Positions 1 to 8,590 of a stretch of DNA of 20,022 nucleotides are shown piece by piece. The notes under the pieces are model-generated. The model ran no database searches. It was given only the letters and a program-made list of their open reading frames with translations, and was not told the origin of the DNA. The position numbers were made by a program, and so were the translations under genes. Location: the NCBI GenBank assembly GCA_965644295.1, contig CBFFRP010000537.1, positions 1-20,022 on the forward strand. Reading direction: 5' to 3'. The number at the start of each line of letters is the position of its first letter. The stretch's first letter is position 1. Source of the DNA: Paraphysomonas bandaiensis (lineage: Eukaryota > Chrysophyceae).

Positions 1-53
1 ACACGAACCTGTCTGCCATGAATGTCTGTTATGCTTGATTACATGTACGTACG

Positions 54-1090
54 TATATATAATGGTTGCGGAAGGAAACCTGTGACTTCAACTCGCCTCA
101 ATAGCGGTGGCGACTGCTATTGGGACAGTGTCGTCATGAAAAGATGTGACCTTCCCAACCTTCATATGTTATACTTGTTTGTTCGGTCACCTGTGATATC
201 CACTCGTGTCAGTAGCGGTGGCGACTGCTATTGGCGCAGGGTTGTCATGAAAAGATGTCGACAGAACTTACTTGTATGTTATACTGTATATATAATGGTT
301 GCGGAAGGAAACCTGTGACTTCAACTCGCCTCAATAGCGGTGGCGACTGCTATTGGGACAGTGTCGTCATGAAAAGATGTGACCTTCCCAACCTTCATAT
401 GTTATACTTGTTTGTTCGGTCACCTGTGATATCCACTCGTGTCAGTAGCGGTGGCGACTGCTATTGGCGCAGGGTTGTCATGAAAAGATGTCGACAGAAC
501 TTACTTGTATGTTATACTGTATATATAATGGTTGCGGAAGGAAACCTGTGACTTCAACTCGCCTCAATAGCGGTGGCGACTGCTATTGGGACAGTGTCGT
601 CATGAAAAGATGTGACCTTCCCAACCTTCATATGTTATACTTGTTTGTTCGGTCACCTGTGATATCCACTCGTGTCAGTAGCGGTGGCGACTGCTATTGG
701 CGCAGGGTTGTCATGAAAAGATGTCGACAGAACTTACTTGTATGTTATACTGTATATATAATGGTTGCGGAAGGAAACCTGTGACTTCAACTCGCCTCAA
801 TAGCGGTGGCGACTGCTATTGGGACAGTGTCGTCATGAAAAGATGTGACCTTCCCAACCTTCATATGTTATACTTGTTTGTTCGGTCACCTGTGATATCC
901 ACTCGTGTCAGTAGCGGTGGCGACTGCTATTGGCGCAGGGTTGTCATGAAAAGATGTCGACAGAACTTACTTGTATGTTATACTGTATATATAATGGTTG
1001 CGGAAGGAAACCTGTGACTTCAACTCGCCTCAATAGCGGTGGCGACTGCTATTGGGACAGTGTCGTCATGAAAAGATGTGACCTTCCCAA
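54..1090. repeat. 233-bp tandem repeat array, about 4.5 copies
   Basis: The block starting at TATAATGGTTGCGG recurs at 58, 291, 524, 757 and 990, a fixed period of 233 bp. Copies look identical to each other by eye. The match ends near 1090, where the sequence after GACCTTCCCAA diverges. Each unit is itself two related halves: the motif AGCGGTGGCGACTGCTATTGG occurs twice per unit, 111 and 122 bp apart, and each is followed by a TGTCATGAAAAGATGT-like block. It is therefore a two-subunit higher-order repeat. Short open frames of about 100 codons across it are by-products of the repetition and share no recognisable protein domain. The array may continue left of the window. Confidence 0.95.
97..237 (+). 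other. Two related hairpins in each 233-bp unit
   Basis: In the first half-unit, 97-105 pairs with 116-124 (CAATAGC against GCTATTG plus two more pairs, one a G-T wobble) around the loop GGTGGCGACT. In the second half-unit, 206-216 pairs with 227-237 (11 pairs including G-T wobbles) around the identical loop. Between the halves, pair 97/124 is C-G and its equivalent 208/235 is G-C; pair 101/120 is A-T and its equivalent 212/231 is G-T. The changes keep the stem in a plus-strand transcript. The pattern repeats in every 233-bp copy. Whether it is transcribed is unknown. Confidence 0.55.
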
Positions 1091-1280
1091 TCTGCACGTG
1101 TTGCATCCGTGTATTCTGTGCCCATGGTCTTTTGCTTGCAGTAAAATACATATCTATTATAAATATACATTAACTATTGAAATATATTGTACAGATATAT
1201 TTACTATTAGCATGAAAGAACCAGTGCCATGTTGAAGACCTTTATGTCCGCCTGCTGCATGCATTATGTGGTAAGAGTGA
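1091..1280. other. Short unique spacer between two repeat arrays
   Basis: AT-rich sequence between the 233-bp array and the minisatellite. No open frame with recognisable content and no RNA gene was seen. Confidence 0.6.
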
Positions 1281-3120
1281 GATGGTATAGTGTATATAGT
1301 TAGATGGTATAGGGATGTATAGTGAGATAGTATAGTGGCATATATTGAGATGGTATAGTGGTATATATTGATATGGTATAGTGGTATATAGTGATATGGT
1401 ATAGTGGTATATTGTGAGATGGTATAGTGGTATATTGTGATATGGTATAGTGGTATATTGTGAGATGGTATAGTGGTATATTGTGAGATGGTATAGTGGT
1501 ATATTGTGAGATGGTATAGTGGTATATAGTGATATGGTATAGTGTTATATAGTGAGATGGTATAGTGGTATATAGTGGGATGGTATCTGCGTGTATTGTG
1601 AGATGGTACAATGGTTGTATAGTGAGATGGTATAGTGTATATAGTTAGATGGTATATGGGTGAATCGTAATATGGTATAGTGGCATATGGTGAGATGGTA
1701 TAGTGATATGGTATAGTAGTGGTATATAGTGAGATGGTATAGTGGTATATAGTGAGATGGTATAGTGGTGAATAGTAATATGGTGTAGGGATGTATAGTG
1801 AGATGGTATATTAGCATAGTTAGATGGCATAGTGATATATAGTTAGATGGTATAGTGCTATAATATAGTGAGATGGTATAGTGATGTATAGTGAGATAGT
1901 ATAGTGACATATGGTGAGATGGTATAGTGGTATATAGTGAGATGGTATAGTGGTATATAGTTGGATGGTATCTGGGTATATAGTGAGATGGTACAGTGGT
2001 TGTATAGTGAGATGGTATAGTGGTATATTGTGAGATGGTATAGTGGTATATTGTGAGATGGTATAGTGGTATATAGTGATATGGTATAGTGTTATATAGT
2101 GAGATGGTATAGTGGTATATAGTGAGATGGTACAGTGGTTGTATAGTGCGATGGTACAGTGGTTGTATAGTGAGATGGTATAGTGTATATAGTTAGATGG
2201 TATATGGGTGAATCGTAATATGGTATAGTGGCATATGGTGAGATGGTATAGTGATATGGTATAGTAGTGGTATATAGTGAGATGGTATAGTGGTATATAG
2301 TGGGATGGTATAGTGGTGAATAGTAATATGGTGTAGGGATGTATAGTGAGATGGTATATTAGCATAGTTAGATGGCATAGTGATATAATATAGTGAGATG
2401 GTATAGTGATGTATAGTGAGATAGTATAGTGACATATGGTGAGATGGTATAGTGGTATATAGTGAGATGGTATAGTGGTATATAGTGGGATGGTATCTGG
2501 GTGTATAGTGAGATGGTACAGTGGTTGTATAGTGAGATGGTATCTGGATGTATAGTGAGATGGTATAGTGACATATGGTGAGATGGTATCGTGGTATATA
2601 GTGAGATGGTATAGTGGGATGGTATCTGGGTGTGTAGTGATATGGTACAGTGGTTGTATAGTGAGATGGTGTAGTGGTATATAGTGAGATGGTATATTAG
2701 CATAGTTAGATGGCATAGTGATATATAGTTAGATGGTATAGTGGTATAATATAGTGAGATAGTATAGTGGCATATGGTGAGATGGTATAGTGATATATAG
2801 TGATATGGTATAGTAGTGGTATATAGTGAGATGGTATAGTGGTATATAGTGAGATGGTATAGTGGTATATAGTGGGATGGTATAGTGGTGAATAGTAATA
2901 TGGTATCTGGATGTATAGTGAGATGGTATATTAGCATAGTTAGATGGCATAGTGATATATAGTTAGATGGTGCAGTGGTTGTATAGTGAGATGGTATAGT
3001 GGTATATAGTGAGATAGTATAGTGGTATATAGTGAGATGGTATAGTGATGTATAGTGAGATGGTATAGTGGTATAATATAGTGATGTATAGTGAGGTAGT
3101 ATATGGGTGTATAGTGAAAT
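1281..3120. repeat. C-poor minisatellite, core TATAGTGAGATGG, with a ~548-bp higher-order period
   Basis: The stretch consists of variants of TATAGTGAGATGGTATAGTGG, with a basic period of roughly 20-23 bp. The plus strand is made almost only of A, T and G; C is very rare. A longer block is duplicated: the variant GGTATATGGGTGAATCGTAA and its neighbours near 1650 reappear about 548 bp later near 2200, and the run TATTAGCATAGTTAGATGGC recurs near 1807, 2355, 2695 and 2930. Long minus-strand open frames here read as low-complexity Tyr/Ile/Thr/Pro/His repeats; because the period shifts frame, all three frames give the same kind of string. They are not genes. Confidence 0.95.
3106..3120. repeat. 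Left 15-bp direct repeat flanking the retroelement insertion
   Basis: GGTGTATAGTGAAAT here is repeated exactly at 4103-4117. The minisatellite around it normally reads GTGAGAT; I found the GTGAAAT variant only at these two sites. That makes a target-site duplication more likely than a chance match between repeat units. Confidence 0.6.
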
Positions 3121-4102
3121 ATAAAAGAATATCTGATTATTACATGAGAACGGTTGCGTACAGAAACTAGTTTTACATCTATAGAATAACTAATAACTCG
3201 ACTTACTATATACTACTATTAGCGGGCTACCGTCTCGGGACTGCTTGTGCATCGCTGCGAGCACCATGGTTCAACCGTCCCTTGCAGTGAGGTTAATCGG
3301 GGGGTCTGCCTTTGGGCAGTGTGTCTGCCGGGCCTGTATCGTGAGTTTTACGGGGGATGGTTGGGGCTAGATGTATATGAGAGTGTAAGTCGGTGGTGTA
3401 GATGGTGCTCGTTGTCGAGGTGGGATTTCGACCACAAGTAAGGAGGAGTTGTTTCCGGAGTGGTGGTGCTTGTCTCTGTCGGGTTCGGACTCTTGCAGCG
3501 GATAGAATTCTTGGGGTGGATGTCGCTAGGAGTAGTTGGAGTATTTTTGGTGTCGGGTGAGTATCCTGCGACGGGCGTTGCTGTGAGTGTGGTGGGGTCG
3601 TAATCGGTGTTACTGATGCCGTGTCTGTGTTGTGATGTCTGAGACCTCTGTTTCGAAGCATGCGGAGCCCTCCACCATATAGGGGAAGGAGGATAGAGGT
3701 TACGGATTTTTCGAGAACGTGGAACTGATGTTCGAGCAGTGAGCTGGATATGTGGCGTCCGAATGCGTCGGTCAATTGTGTGGCAGTAATGTGGCCGGTC
3801 CAGTAGCGCTCAGCCTGGGGTGTGTGTGGATTCCATGCGGCTTTTGCTAGTTTGATTATGGCGGTGTGGAACCAGGGATGGGGGAGCGTGCGTGTGCGAA
3901 GTTTGTCGAACTTGTGGTGTGCTTGGTGAACATCTTCACGTATGTGAGTGAGGTCGGGGTGTGTGCAGGTGAGAAGCATGTGTGCCATGTTGTCGATTGG
4001 GAGTGCACAGTCTGCGCATGCTGAGGCCGTTGTTATGTGATCAGGCCCGGTTTTCCCTTTGGCTTGATTTCTGCCCATCGCGTATGATTTGTCCCATACG
4101 TA
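3121..4102 (-). mobile_element. 5'-truncated non-LTR-type retroelement fragment inserted in the minisatellite
   Basis: This 982-bp unique block interrupts the minisatellite, which resumes directly on the right. It is bounded by a 15-bp direct repeat (3106-3120 and 4103-4117). On the minus strand it carries the C-terminal end of a retroelement-like protein that is already open at the right boundary, followed by about 170 bp of possible 3' UTR (3121-3292). A coding 3' end, a missing 5' end and a target duplication are the usual marks of target-primed reverse transcription with 5' truncation. No clear poly(A) tail is seen at 3121. The family name is unknown to me. Confidence 0.65.
3293..4102 (-). 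pseudogene. C-terminal remnant of a retroelement polyprotein (zinc-knuckle region)
   Basis: The frame is open from the insertion boundary at 4102 down to a stop at 3293, about 270 codons. The first internal methionine is at 4078. Counting from it, residues 21-38 form CADC-x8-H-x4-C, a CCHC-type finger of the kind found after the reverse transcriptase in many non-LTR elements. Around residues 88-97 lies AERYWTGHIT, shared with a second fragment at 4972-5167. The tail is rich in Thr, Pro, Arg and His and looks weakly constrained. No reverse transcriptase core (YADD) is present, so it cannot encode a working polymerase. Assignment to a retroelement rests on the finger, the truncation and the repeated copy, not on a database match. 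It could instead be part of some other mobile-element protein. Confidence 0.6.
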
Positions 4103-4495
4103 GGTGTATAGTGAAATGGTATATGGGTGTATAGTGAGATAGTGTAGTGATGTATAGTTAGGTGGTATAGTGGTATACAGTAGATGGTATAGTGGTATAA
4201 TATAGTGGGATGGTATAGTGATGCATAGTAATATGGTATGGGTGTATAGTGAGATGGTATATGGGTGTATAGTGAGATGGTATATGGGTGTATAGTGAGA
4301 TAGTGTAGTGATGTATAGTTAGGTGGTATAGTGGCATACAGTAGATGGTATAGTGGTATAATATAGTGGGATGGTATAGTGATGCATAGTAATATGGTAT
4401 GGGTGTATAGTGAGATGGTATATGGGTGTATAGTGAGATGGTATGTGGGTGTATTCTGAGATGGTGTAGTGGTGTTTAGTGAGATGGTTATAGTT
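4103..4495. repeat. Minisatellite resumes, with a ~161-bp duplicated block
   Basis: The TATAGTGAGATGG family continues after the inserted element. A block beginning AGTGTAGTGATGTATAGTTA at 4141 recurs at 4302 with few changes, giving a local higher-order period of about 161 bp. Again C is scarce on the plus strand. The array fades out near 4495. Confidence 0.9.
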
Positions 4496-4971
4496 CATAC
4501 TTGTGAACTGTATGTAATATATATGTGTAGTGGGTGACTTTTATTGCTGTAAAACTGAAGTAATATGGAAGAAATTAGTAAAAAATATTATAAATAATAC
4601 TCTTCACACTGTTATTAACTTCATAGTTACTTATTGTGCATAGTTATACCCTTTTCCGACCATCACCAAAAATTTCACCAGGTTTTACATCAAAACCCAG
4701 GTTTTGGTATTACCTCGACTTTTTACACATAGTAACGTAGAACCCGCGGTTTCCGCTGGGTGTTGCTTTATTTAAATCGTGTGTTGCCGCATGTTAGACG
4801 TGATCTGGGAGAAAACTGTGGACTCCGCCCTGCTCTGCTACGTATGTTGCTTCGTGTGTTGCCACGTCCTAACGCGGTCTAGGGAGGAGTTTGACAGCAT
4901 GACTTCCACTACGATCTTGGGGCATTTGTTTGGCTCCAGCGTAGAGCGGTGGAAGGAGGGTAATTTCTGCT
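4496..4971. other. No supported gene
   Basis: AT-rich at first, then of mixed composition. A plus-strand open frame at 4779-5039 runs antisense into the retroelement remnant and shows no recognisable domain, so I do not call it. Confidence 0.5.
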
Positions 4972-5167
4972 TTAAGGAGGGTAGTCCACGCGAATTGAGG
5001 GTGAAATTTTATTGTGCTTCAAAACCGCTTTCCATTTAAGCCTCTCGGTGATAGTTCCTGTCCAGAATCGTTCAACCTGCGGAAGTGAGGTACTCCAGGC
5101 TCTGCTGGTGCGTTTGTTGAGAATGGAGGTACTACAAGGCGGTATTGAATGTGTGAGATTGAATTAA
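4972..5167 (-). pseudogene. Diverged second fragment of the same retroelement protein
   Basis: Between a TAA near 5165 and a TAA at 4972 the minus strand reads as about 63 codons without a start. It contains LPQVERFWTGTIT, which lines up with TPQAERYWTGHIT of the 3293-4102 remnant. The preceding residues also match in pattern (ILNKRTSRAW against IIKLAKAAW). Similarity is lost outside this block. It is a short, older-looking relic of the same family about 900 bp from the first. Confidence 0.6.
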
Positions 5168-6390
5168 TCAATATATATGGCGGTGAAAATCTTAATGTTT
5201 CAGACCCCATATCATGACCATCTATCAACAAGCGTTAAGCTACTATAAAACCAATAATTGCCTTTACTATGAAACAAGTGGTTCATTCCTTTTGACCTCG
5301 ATCTACAAGGCTAAGTTCAGCTCGATCCATAGTGTATATGTACTGCACAATACCCTTCTAGTTTTAAGGTATCTATAAGTAGTTTGGCAATCATATTATA
5401 ACCGATCCAGCCTTCGAGATATTTTTATAAGGTAAACGAATTTTATTAATTCCAAAAATGCAATGACAAATGCTAAATATTAGAGTGCTTAGTAGCAAAG
5501 GTTAATAGATTTCGAAAAAGTTTCTATGATTCTCGGCACCGAACAGGCTGCTCTTATTGATGTACATTTTATTTCAATACCTTAATTTAGAAGTTTTTCT
5601 AGTACTAGCCGCCACCTTTTGGTGCAGATGTGGACATAATTAATTATAAAATAGACCCTAAATTATGCTGTTGTAAAAGTCCAAAGCGGATTGGAGGACA
5701 CGCTCAGTTCATTGACCTGAGAAGGCGCAGCTCTAACGTTTTATGTTGGACAGAACTGATGAAAAAGAGAAAAAAAAAGGTGATATGGTGTCGACTCACT
5801 GACGAAAAGACAACAAGCGCATCAAGTACCAACTACGCACGACCAAACCAAAATAAATACTTGAAGACACACACGCAACAATCAATATATATATATATTT
5901 TTTAAAACGGCTTATTATTCTGTTGATGAATCTAAACTCCATGTATCAGCTGTCAATCTAAGAATGATAGTATTAAACATAATATAACCTGATGAGGCTA
6001 TAACTATTCTTAAATCTTTGTTTTATTACGAGGCGGAGCGCCTTCCCGGCGAAAGAGGGATGCCTAAGCGGCACAAGCGCCTCCTTGCCCCCTGTCCGCC
6101 TTTCTGTGTGTGCCACCGCTGTTTATTGGCCTTATTCTCCTACACAAGTAAGGTAGTGTTTGTCTAGCATCCATAGTTTTCCTCTTGCTGAGTCTGGGGT
6201 CATCTCCGGTGATGATACTCGAGTATTTCTTTGCCGTATCTCATGACCATACTGCGAGGGGCATCGACACTCTCAAGTAAATACATGTGTATTTCTTCTT
6301 CCAAATCTGCGTGTATGTACGCAGATTTAATATGATGGTGGATAAAACACATACATACCTACATACATAAGTACGTACGTACATGCGTCC
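5168..6390. other. Gene-poor stretch with a GC-rich island near 6031-6120
   Basis: Mostly AT-rich with no convincing coding frame. A 91-codon plus frame at 5630-5905 ends in a TATATA tract and shows no domain. Around 6031-6120 the composition turns sharply GC-rich (GAGGCGGAGCGCC.., AAGCGCCTCC..), unlike its surroundings, which may mark a mobile-element relic. CATA/GTAC-type simple repeats lie near 6345-6385. Confidence 0.5.
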
Positions 6391-6500
6391 ATATATTAGG
6401 ATTCATCTTAATATAAGATAGTATATGTGAGTTATAATGTGCAATAAAGTATATATTGTTTTACTATTACTAAGATTGAATCTTCATTTGGTAGCGAGTG
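6391..6500. repeat. Short dispersed repeat, copy A (MITE-like)
   Basis: Bases 6391-6420 are identical over 30 nt to 11450-11479, and further matches follow (GATAGTATATG; TTACTATTACTA near the far end). The left end GGATTCATCTTAATA and the reverse complement of the right end, AGATTCAATCTTAGTAA, are imperfect inverted repeats. Copy B is longer, about 255 bp. No coding capacity. Confidence 0.5.
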
Positions 6501-6504
6501 ATAG

Positions 6505-6711
6505 TTAAAGGTACAAGTTACGATTCAATAGACTTAGATTCGACAAGCGATCAATGCCCCATTCCGATGGCGTGGCCACAGTGTAGGCTCGCTTTTGCTG
6601 TTTACCAGTTGCACAGTTCAGTGCTTCGTAAAAACCTAAAGTTGAAACAGCTAAATAAAGATTGTCGATGAAGTTGTATCCGAGAACATCAGTCATATTA
6701 AAGCCAAGAGC
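6505..6711 (-). CDS. Possible terminal exon of an unrecognised gene
   Basis: From a good acceptor (TAATTTTAG at the right edge) the minus strand is open for 69 codons to a TAA at 6505. Codon usage looks like a real coding stretch and the peptide is mixed in composition, with segments such as FIDNLYLAVSTLGFYEAL and YTVATPSEWG. The alternating pattern could be strands of a beta-propeller blade, but I do not recognise a family. No upstream exon joins it in frame through the nearest donor (GTGAGTATC at about 6786-6794). It may be a gene relic or the tail of a gene with an exon I cannot place. Confidence 0.3.
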   Translation of the reverse strand, partial: ALGFNMTDVLGYNFIDNLYLAVSTLGFYEALNCATGKQQKRAYTVATPSEWGIDRLSNLSLLNRNLYL

Positions 6712-7027
6712 CTAAAATTATCAGTGTTCAGAGGATAGACAGACCTCCACAACACTCTCATATAAACGACAGATGAACGTACATGAGATACTCACAAGAT
6801 AGTTTTATCGAGATAAGGTGCAGTTGGACATCCTGCTTTTTATATCCAGCTGTACAGTAGTTTTCTTGATCTCCTGCATTCGGCATTGAGGAGAAGATTG
6901 TCCCCATATACACAATATACCGGTGTATGATATTCTTGGGTAACAATAATATAATGTAAAAAAACTGGGATTTTCTGCATGGTCGACTATTTCCCACCTT
7001 TGTACCTTCGTACTGCTCTGTATTCTA

Positions 7028-8147
7028 GTATTCGTACGTATAAAATATCAGTCAGGCAGCAAAACATAAACAGATGGTTTCATCAAAAGTATCCGTTGAA
7101 CGAGCTGTTGCATCAGTCCAAATGAATAAATACACACCAATATTTCATTCACAATTGCAATCCAATCTCACAATTACCACAAATAAACTTAAGAATGTCA
7201 ACGTTAATGAGTGTCGATATGAATATTGGTAAGTGTTTCATTGGTGATGCTGTGTGTGGTAACAGTGTTGTTGCAGAGCGGTCCAGCACGAGGCTGCATG
7301 CTCCTCCTGGAGGCAAGACATCCATCTGCTTTGGAGATTATGATGCTTCCACTGATACCAACAGGTCAAAGCCCTTTGTGCAGTCGACGAAGAAGGCTGG
7401 CTCAATGAGCGGCATTCTTTCCCATGATGGACACGACTCTGATGAAGAGAATGAGACAAAAGTCAACAGACGTCCAACTAATTCCAGCCAGATGACCGAA
7501 GCAATGAACTACGAATCACAGAAGCCCCAGACCTCAGTTCGTGTGAGACAGGCTCCTGGAGGACAGTCCTCTCTTGTACTAGGATAGGAACAAAGCGATT
7601 CGATAGATATACACATAATCTGTTGCCTCTCAAAGCCAATAACACTTATATATCGTAATACCCCTCCCCGTATCAGTACTTTGTATTGTTAATAAGTATT
7701 GAAAGAGTTATGTATATTTACGATGTAAATAATAGTAATGAAATTTAACTATTCCGTTGTATCCAAACACCCTGATTCGATAAAGTTTGCTTTGCGTTGA
7801 CACTACGCAGTCACATATCTGCTCACAAATTCAGATCTAACTGGTGCCTCACACAAGAAATTCGGCTGGAATTTAATAGAGCGCTATGCATTGCTTAGTT
7901 TAAAGTGGCATTATACTAAGTCACGCCCTCAGTATGATTCGATATCCTCAGCTACCATTTCTCGATGTTAGACTAGCACTAGCACAAATTTGTCTCAGAA
8001 GTAAAACAATTTTTCGGTTTTGAAGAAGCTTAATTTTTATAGATAGTCATAGTGTGATCTGAAACATAAAGATCTTCACGGCCATATATTGCTTAATTCA
8101 AATTAACACAGCATCGACATCTGATAAAGTTGACGACTTAGCAGAGT
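7028..8147. repeat. Duplicated segment, copy 1 (contains JPT copy 1)
   Basis: Similarity to 9097-9944 begins weakly at AGTATTCGTACGTAT, becomes nearly perfect from about 7066, and runs through the gene and its 3' flank to about 7798. It then breaks and resumes at 8083-8147, where CATATATTGCTTAATTCAAATTAACACA matches 9872 onward. Copy 1 carries about 280 bp (7799-8082) that are absent from copy 2. Confidence 0.85.
7195..7587 (+). CDS. JPT: Jupiter/HN1 (JPT) family protein, copy 1
   Basis: Two exons, 7195-7228 and 7277-7587, joined across a 48-nt GTAAGT..TTGCAG intron, give 114 residues. Two family marks are present: an N-terminal SSTRLHAPPGGKTSICFG block and the exact-style C-terminus RQAPGGQSSLVLG, matching the PPGG..SLGF and PPGGKSSLVLG ends of vertebrate HN1/JPT1. 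The middle is hydrophilic and low-complexity, with an acidic DSDEEN run, fitting an intrinsically disordered protein. In Drosophila, Jupiter binds microtubules; vertebrate HN1 members act in cell growth control. The role here is not shown. The intron is a multiple of three without a stop, so retention would add 16 residues. A TATA-like TATAAAA lies at 7039-7045, and an out-of-frame upstream ATG at 7074 overlaps this start. Confidence 0.88.
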   Translation: MSTLMSVDMNIGKCFIGDAVCGNSVVAERSSTRLHAPPGGKTSICFGDYDASTDTNRSKPFVQSTKKAGSMSGILSHDGHDSDEENETKVNRRPTNSSQMTEAMNYESQKPQTSVRVRQAPGGQSSLVLG

Positions 8148-8287
8148 ATACGACAAATTAATTTAATTCTCATAAAATAGATTAGAAATATATTAAGTAG
8201 TTATTTATCGATGGAGTCCGCTCTAAGATTTTAGAGTTTCAATCTAGAATAAATTCACTGCGGGTAGCAGGTAGCATAGGTGTCTCA
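7588..8287. other. 3' flank of JPT copy 1, no gene seen
   Basis: AT-rich. Contains the duplicated 3' flank of JPT up to about 7798, the copy-1-specific 7799-8082, and the resumed duplicated block. No AATAAA was found close downstream; several TAATAA-type sequences near 7690 and 7725 could serve polyadenylation. Confidence 0.5.
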
Positions 8288-8590
8288 TTACCTCTGTCCT
8301 TCCAACATAGCTTTGCGCTCGGCAAATTGCAAAGCAGACTTGATTTGTGCATTATTCGGTTGCAGGTGTAGAGCACGGCCTAGCACTGGACACGCCTCGC
8401 GATACCTTCCCATCGCGTGGAGAGCAAGTCCCTTTCGAAAATTCGACTTGATGTGGTCGGGATCTATTTCTAGTGAAGCATTGGCATCAGCAAAGGCGGT
8501 GGCATGGTCATCTAGCTTCAGAGAACATGCCGAGCGATTGGAGTATACCGTGGCGAGTATATCCCGCCCTTCTGCTTCATCTGCTGCTGC
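8288..8590 (-). CDS. Terminal exon of a TPR co-chaperone-like protein, 5' part missing
   Basis: From an acceptor (TTCAGACAG) at the right edge, the minus strand is open for 100 codons to a TAA at 8288. It encodes tetratricopeptide repeats: TVYSNRSACSLKLDDHATAF, DANASLEIDPDHIKSNFRKG and LALHAMGRYREACPVLGRAL, then LHLQPNNAQIK. This is the YSNRAACYLKL / DPxxxKAxxRKGxAL pattern of the clamp-type TPR domains of STIP1, SGT, TTC and UNC45 proteins, which bind Hsp70/Hsp90 tails. The first helix of the first repeat should lie in an upstream exon, but translating all three frames of 8591-9080 shows no such exon before JPT copy 2. Either a distant exon exists or the gene was truncated. The exact member cannot be named. 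Confidence 0.7.
   Translation of the reverse strand, partial: AAADEAEGRDILATVYSNRSACSLKLDDHATAFADANASLEIDPDHIKSNFRKGLALHAMGRYREACPVLGRALHLQPNNAQIKSALQFAERKAMLEGQR

Noticed and set aside
54-1090. CRISPR-like direct repeats
   Set aside because: Whole 233-bp units are identical with no variable spacers, and the gene content is eukaryotic.
22-1235. Series of 98-106-codon plus frames in the 233-bp array
   Set aside because: They repeat with the DNA period, overlap each other and show no domain; the RNA-level hairpin is the better-supported structure.
1300-2950. Long minus frames, up to 298 codons, rich in Tyr/Ile/Thr/Pro/His
   Set aside because: Low-complexity translation of the C-poor minisatellite; all three frames give the same type of string because the period shifts frame.
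4779-5039. 86-codon plus frame
   Set aside because: Antisense to the retroelement relic at its right end; Cys-rich by chance and no recognisable family.
5630-5905. 91-codon plus frame
   Set aside because: Ends in a TATATA microsatellite and shows no domain or splice support.
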